Positions 60,361 through 64,000 of a stretch of 64,000 bases of DNA are shown piece after piece. Location: the NCBI GenBank assembly GCA_014843695.1, contig CM026400.1, positions 15,148,653-15,212,652 of the forward strand, given 5' to 3'. Positions within the stretch are counted from its first letter, which is position 1; every line of letters starts with the position of its first letter. This stretch comes from Archivesica marissinica (Eukaryota; Mollusca; Bivalvia; Venerida; Vesicomyidae). The position numbers and the translations under genes are program-made. Under the pieces are notes generated by a model that had not been told where the DNA came from, ran no database searches, and saw only the letters and a program-made list of their open reading frames with translations.

Positions 60361-60447
60361 GTCGCGTTTGCAAGTGTTTAAGACTACCGGGCGTGGCTGG
60401 GGATGCAAAACACTTGTCGATATCGCTAGAGGAACGTTCATATGCGA
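60361..60447 (+). CDS. EHMT1/EHMT2: EHMT exon 10 of window: start of SET domain
   Basis: The acceptor 'tatatatattttag' has an AT-rich tract. The donor is TGCGA|gtaagt, 87 nt, phase 2 to 2. It completes Met, then reads SRLQVFKTTGRGWGCKTLVD and IARGTFICE (Glu split). GRGWGxxxL is the first SET motif, which binds S-adenosylmethionine in this family, and GTFICEY is the next conserved strand. Vertebrates have GWGVRAL, so Cys-Lys-Thr here is a moderate change. A 25-bp array starts about 25 bp downstream and a 29-bp array ends 40 bp upstream, so this small exon sits between two minisatellites. Confidence 0.95.
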
Positions 60448-60469
60448 GTAAGTTGATTACCGTAAATAT

Positions 60470-60800
60470 TCGTTAACTAAGCTGAAATTTGAAGCCTGGA
60501 ACTAAGCTGAAATTTGATGCCTGGAACTAAGCTGAAATGTGAAGCCTGGAACTAAGCTGAAATGTGAAGCCTGGAACTAAGCTGAAATTTGAAGCCTGGA
60601 ACTAAGCTGAAATTTGAAGCCTGGAACTAAGCTGAAATGTGAAGCCTGGAACTAAGCTGAAATATGAAGTCTGGAACTAAGCTGAAATTTGAAGCCTGGA
60701 ATTAAGCTGAAATTTGAAGCCTGGAACTAAGATGAAATTTGAAGCCTGGAACTAAGCTGAAATTTGAAGCCTGGAACTAAGTTGAAATTTGAAGCCTGGA
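60470..60800. repeat. 25-bp minisatellite, about 13 copies
   Basis: The unit is ggaactaagctgaaattt + gaagcct, period 25. It begins close behind the exon 10 donor and runs into a SINE-B. Confidence 0.9.
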
Positions 60801-60809
60801 CCTCTGGCA

Positions 60810-61290
60810 GAGACATTCCGCCTCTGGGGTCGAGTGATTACGGTCACTGACTGGTATAGCACTGTAGCCTATCGTCACTGATGTTCACGTCACAGATTCG
60901 AGCCTCGCTCTATCATCACGGTTGGTCACCGGGTCGAGCCCCACTCTATCATCAGTGATGGTCACCGGGTCGATCCCCACTCTATCATCAGTGATGGTCA
61001 CCGGGTCGAGCCCCGCTCTATCATCACTGTTGGTCACCGGGTCGAGCCCCACTCTATCATTACTGATGGTCACGGGGTCGAGCCCCGCTCTATCATCACT
61101 GATGGTCACACGTTCGAGCCCCGCTCAGGCCGTGTCTTTATATGAAAAATTTGGCAGTTTCTTACGGAGGTAGGTGCACTTAGTACTGGTTAACCGCTGG
61201 AGCCTGCCCAAGAAAGGTGTTGTTGGGTAAACTGCCCGCTGACGATATAGCCCAAAATGGTGCTGATGAAGGCGTAAAACCCAAACAAAC
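60810..61290 (+). mobile_element. SINE-B with tandemly amplified B box
   Basis: Normal SINE-B head (ggggtcgagtgattacgg) and body (ttggcagtttcttacgg, cgatatagcccaaaatgg). The B-box segment is repeated at a 36-bp period (tctatcatcactgatgg + tcaccgggtcgagcccc), about six times between 60900 and 61125. Each repeat keeps gggtcgagcccc or close. Confidence 0.9.
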
Positions 61291-61689
61291 AAACTGACAA
61301 ACACCCGCATAATGCACAAATGGTTTACGGTAGCATTGGTTTCTCAAGTTCCCATCAAACCGATTACTATGTCTTAGACTGACTGGTGAGGTAGACATAA
61401 TATATATAAAATATACTGTAATGTAGATATTCTTTAATTTAACCCTTACTCTGTTGGGAACGAGTTTATTCATTTTTCAGAACGTACCATCTGATGAGGC
61501 TCTATGCTGTTTGCTATTCGGATAGTGGAGGTAAAAAAACACTTGGGATGAATAGCAAGCAACATGTCCCACGTGTTCTTTGTACGACGAATTTAACATA
61601 CTATGTTAAATGTAATGGTTTTTCCATAAAAATTCAACTGCATGTTGATGTGGCCGTCCGTGCGCCATATCAACTGATAGGATTGTAGA
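61291..61689. other. Intron sequence, nothing recognised
   Basis: No exon or repeat is convincing. An acceptor-like 'tttattcatttttcag' at 61465-61480 leads into a frame open to 61688 with no similarity to the family. Confidence 0.5.
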
Positions 61690-61880
61690 GTTTGGACCAT
61701 TGGTTAACCAGTTGTCCGACTCGGACTTTTGTTGTCGTATTCTTTCGTGTGAGGAAGCTATCCGGCTGGCTTGCAGAAGGTGCCCATCCGTGCTTGAGAC
61801 ACCGTTTGCAGGAGCACCTTAATTAATAGCTGGAGTCGCCATATCACCTAAACTATTGCACCCCAAAACAAACTAACAAA
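61690..61880 (+). mobile_element. SINE-E (plus copy, diverged)
   Basis: 'gtgaggaagctatccggc', 'cagaaggtgcccatcc', 'aggagcacctt' and 'gctggagtcgccatatcacc' follow the SINE-E order. The tRNA head is weak. Confidence 0.65.
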
Positions 61881-61942
61881 CATACAATTTTCGTTTTCTG
61901 TATTCTATTATGAGTTTTGTATATGTCGTTGCTGTGTTGTAG

Positions 61943-62021
61943 GTATATCGGGGAACATATATCCGACTCAGAGGCAGATAGACGGGAGGATGATTCCTAT
62001 TTGTTTGATCTAGACAATAAG
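61943..62021 (+). CDS. EHMT1/EHMT2: EHMT exon 11 of window: SET domain, middle
   Basis: The acceptor is 'gctgtgttgtag' and the donor AAG|gtatgt. It is 79 nt, phase 2 to 0. It completes Glu, then reads [20 protein letters not shown] and FDLDNK. EYxGExISDxEAD and [11 protein letters not shown] are signature strings of G9a/GLP SET domains. The position normally occupied by Leu (GELIS) is His (GEHIS), encoded by cat. The last 20 bases of the exon with the donor recur 51 bp downstream (62053-62075), where a second GT could serve as an in-frame alternative donor. Confidence 0.96.
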
Positions 62022-62052
62022 GTATGTACTCTGTACTTGTTTAATTGGTATC

Positions 62053-62075
62053 ATTTTGATCTAGACAATAAGGTA
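62053..62075 (+). repeat. Copy of the exon 11 / donor junction
   Basis: 'ttttgatctagacaataa' + 'ggta' repeats 62002-62025 almost exactly. Offset 51 bp. Confidence 0.9.
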
Positions 62076-62310
62076 CACTCTTATCACTGATGGTCACAGG
62101 TTCGAGCCCCGCTCTATCATCACTGATGGTCATTGGGTTCGAGCCCAACTCTATCATCACTGATGGTCATTGGTTCAAGCCACGCTCTCATCACTGATGG
62201 TCTCTGATTCGAGCCCTACTCAGACCATGTCTCTTTATATGAAAAAGTTGACAATTTCTTATGGAGGTTGGTGCACCAAGTACTGGTTAACCTCTGGGCA
62301 ACCGGTAGGT
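62076..62310 (+). mobile_element. SINE-B with amplified B box, 5' truncated
   Basis: Four B-box segments (tcatcactgatggtca + ggttcgagccc or variants) at 62080-62220 precede a SINE-B body fragment (tatatgaaaaagttgac, ggaggttggtgcacc). Confidence 0.8.
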
Positions 62311-62555
62311 ACATTAAATAAACTTTTATTTTAACATTTAAAAAAACACATGTACATTAAAACTATTAAAATTGGTGGATTTCATTAAATTTGAGTAGAG
62401 AAATACTGATTTGGAAACAAAAACAATAGCAATATTTTTGGAAATTGTGACCCTCGGTCTAAATAGGAATATGGCTTTAATACTTGTTATGATGATTTAT
62501 AGACCTTTAATAAATCGCATAAAATTAGATGGTAGACATCAGAACTGCCCGCAAG
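62311..62555. other. Intron sequence, nothing recognised
   Basis: AT-rich, with no exon or repeat seen. Confidence 0.5.
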
Positions 62556-62850
62556 CCCACGAAAACCATATGTTATGTTATATTTCGGGTTTTACGCCTG
62601 CATCAGCACCATTTCGGGCTATATCGCCGGCGGGCAGTTTACCTAACAACACCTTTCCTAGGCAGGCTCCAGCAGTTAACCAGTACTTGGGTGCACCAAC
62701 CTCCGTAAGAAACTGCCAACTTTTTCATATAAATGAGACACGGCCTGAGTGGGGCTCGAACCCGTGACCATCTGTGATGATAGGTTACAGTGGTATACAA
62801 GTCAGCGACCGTAACCACTCTACCACAGAGGCGGACTCCCACGAAAACCA
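62556..62850 (-). mobile_element. SINE-B (minus copy) with perfect 13-bp target duplication
   Basis: Full-length SINE-B in reverse (62569-62837), with B box read as gggctcgaacccgtg on the + strand. cccacgaaaacca is present at 62556-62568 and 62838-62850, a clean target-site duplication showing recent retroposition. Confidence 0.95.
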
Positions 62851-63050
62851 GCGAAACAACAGTTTAACAACTTATAATAATCACTATCACTGGCGCAGAT
62901 GAAATCGTATATATGTGGTTTTTCGTGTGGAAGTACCTGGGCCTGTCCGATCTGGCAACCATCGTGCATACTGTCGGGTCAGAGGATCGAACCCTGGTTG
63001 CAGTGGTTAGAAGCGAGCGTACTAACCACTGCTGTAGTCATACTGTCGGT
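62851..63050 (-). mobile_element. SINE-D (minus copy)
   Basis: On the + strand it shows 'gtttaacaacttataat', 'acctgggcctgtccgatc' and 'agaggatcgaaccctgg' (inverse B box), the reverse of the 37646-37870 element. Confidence 0.8.
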
Positions 63051-63155
63051 AGCTGATGGTGAAGAATTGTATGAGATATGTGCGTCTGCTGTTCGTCTGT
63101 ATGTTCGTCCGTGTGTCTGTCCGTGTCTCGTCCTAACTGCTGAGTTTTATTGCAG

Positions 63156-63331
63156 GATGGAGAGATGTACTGTATAGATGCACGAAGGTACGGTAACGTG
63201 GCCAGGTTTATCAACCATCTTTGTGAGCCCAATCTGACGCCCGTTAAGGTATTTGTCGACTACCAGGATCTGCGGTTCCCACGCATCTGTCTGTTTGCTA
63301 ACCGTGACATCAGAGCTCAAGAGGAGTTAGG
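63156..63331 (+). CDS. EHMT1/EHMT2: EHMT exon 12 of window: SET catalytic core
   Basis: The acceptor is 'ctgagttttattgcag' and the donor TTAGG|gtatgt. It is 176 nt, phase 0 to 2. It reads [20 protein letters not shown], then [32 protein letters not shown] and RAQEELG. RFINHxCxPN is the SET cofactor and catalytic motif, and NH and C are intact. The family continues FDYG after ELG, with the catalytic Tyr, followed by the post-SET Cys cluster. Those residues must be in the next exon or exons, beyond the window. Nothing seen suggests loss of activity. Confidence 0.97.
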
Positions 63332-63364
63332 GTATGTGTAAATCTAAACTTTATTATTTTCCAA

Positions 63365-63475
63365 CGATTGCATAACAAGCTTTAACAACTTATATTTATC
63401 ACTGACAGTGGAGCTATTAGAAGTGTAAATGTGATCCTTCGAATGGGAGGAACCTGGAGAAACTAACATGTACCA
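63365..63475 (-). mobile_element. SINE-D tail remnant (minus)
   Basis: 'ctttaacaacttatattt' and 'gaatgggaggaacctgg' resemble the inverse of the SINE-D tail and body. Confidence 0.5.
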
Positions 63476-63484
63476 TAGCCTACT

Positions 63485-64000
63485 TGTACAGAGTTATCCC
63501 ACATGTAGAGAGATAGCCTGCTTGTAGAGAGATAGACAACTTGTAGAGAGATAGGCAACTTGTACAGAGACACCTCACTTGTACAGAAATACCACACTTG
63601 TACAGAGATAGCCTACTTGTACAGAGATAGGCAACTTGTACGGAGATACCTCACTTGTACAGATATACCACACTTGTACAGAGATAGCCTACTTGTAGAG
63701 AGATAGGCAACTTGTACGGAGATACCTCACTTGTACAGAGATACCTCACTTGTACAGAGACACCTCACTTGTACAGAGACACCTCACTTGTACAGAAATA
63801 CCTCACTTGTACAGAGATACCTCACTTGTACAGAGACACCTCACTTGTACAGAGACACCTCACTTGTACAGAGATACCTCACTTGTACAGAGATACCTCA
63901 CTTGTACAGAGATACCTCACTTGTACAGAGATACCTCACTTGTACAGAGATACCTCACTTGTACAGAGATACCTCACTTGTACAGAAATACCTCACTTGT
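63485..64000. repeat. 19-bp minisatellite running off the window
   Basis: The unit is cacttgtacagagatacct, period 19, with variants gcctacttgtagag and ggcaacttgtacgg at the left. The array continues past the right edge. Confidence 0.95.

Larger units (their letters stand above)
838..63331 (+). other. EHMT1/EHMT2: EHMT-type (G9a/GLP) H3K9 methyltransferase gene, partial, 12 exons
   Basis: The twelve exons listed below join into one open frame of 480 full codons with no internal stop. Entry/exit phases are: starts with 2 bases of a split codon, then 0, 0, 0, 2, 2, 0, 2, 0, 2, 2, 0 and finally 2. Domain order is ankyrin repeats (exons 1-6), linker (exon 7), pre-SET (exons 8-9) and SET (exons 10-12), which is the order of EHMT1/GLP and EHMT2/G9a. 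Those nuclear enzymes mono- and dimethylate H3K9 using S-adenosylmethionine and read H3K9me1/2 with the ankyrin repeats. Invertebrates usually have one EHMT gene, so the sequence cannot decide between the two vertebrate names. Introns range from 260 bp (intron 1 of the 39 kb pair is 411 bp) to 32.8 kb. The upstream exons (N-terminal and Cys-rich region) and the final SET/post-SET exon or exons are outside the window. Confidence 0.95.

Noticed and set aside
63059..63177. Frame upstream of exon 12 as coding
   Set aside because: It runs through a reversed SINE-D and ends before the exon. The acceptor at 63155 gives the conserved DGExYCIDAR start.

Overview
This window is eukaryotic and appears to lie entirely within one protein-coding gene on the + strand. 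I assembled twelve exons at 838-944, 6133-6255, 39065-39271, 39683-39798, 42502-42540, 45379-45442, 49418-49524, 54851-55073, 59085-59200, 60361-60447, 61943-62021 and 63156-63331. All have canonical AG/GT borders and mutually compatible phases. Joined, they give 1444 nt, or 480 complete codons plus split codons at both ends. The product reads continuously as the C-terminal half of an EHMT-type (G9a/GLP) histone H3 lysine-9 methyltransferase: ankyrin repeats, a linker, a pre-SET zinc cluster and most of a SET domain. The 5' exons and the last SET/post-SET exon or exons lie outside the window.

Coding sequence is only about 2.3% of the window. Roughly 70% is tandem repeat, in at least fifteen unrelated arrays with units of 17 to about 89 bp. 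The largest is a 26 kb satellite (11346-37605) built from 30/31-bp units with higher-order structure (3.56 kb and about 0.84-0.86 kb), broken by a 1000-N gap. The rest is interspersed elements: tRNA-derived SINEs of at least five kinds (called A-E here), a 3.4 kb hAT transposon with a perfect 8-bp target duplication, TA-flanked terminal-inverted-repeat elements, and foldback elements.

The main theme is contact between tandem duplication and exon borders. A 52-54-bp array of about 40 copies starts exactly at the exon 7 splice donor and repeats a donor-like AG|GTAAAT in every unit. The exon 4 donor is tandemly duplicated (40 bp, 1 mismatch). The exon 3 acceptor plus its first exon bases has a copy 224 bp upstream. 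The exon 11 donor is copied 51 bp downstream in a way that keeps the frame open. Several arrays have clearly grown inside or against SINEs and MITEs.

Organism: the large introns, the many tRNA-derived SINEs with tails of a type I associate with marine invertebrates, and the invertebrate-like EHMT sequence suggest a lophotrochozoan, most likely a mollusc. This is inference and not certain. Part of the satellite carries odd A/C-only inserts that equal the satellite unit with every T and G removed. They look like sequencing or assembly artefacts and mark local low quality near the gap and around 32-33 kb.
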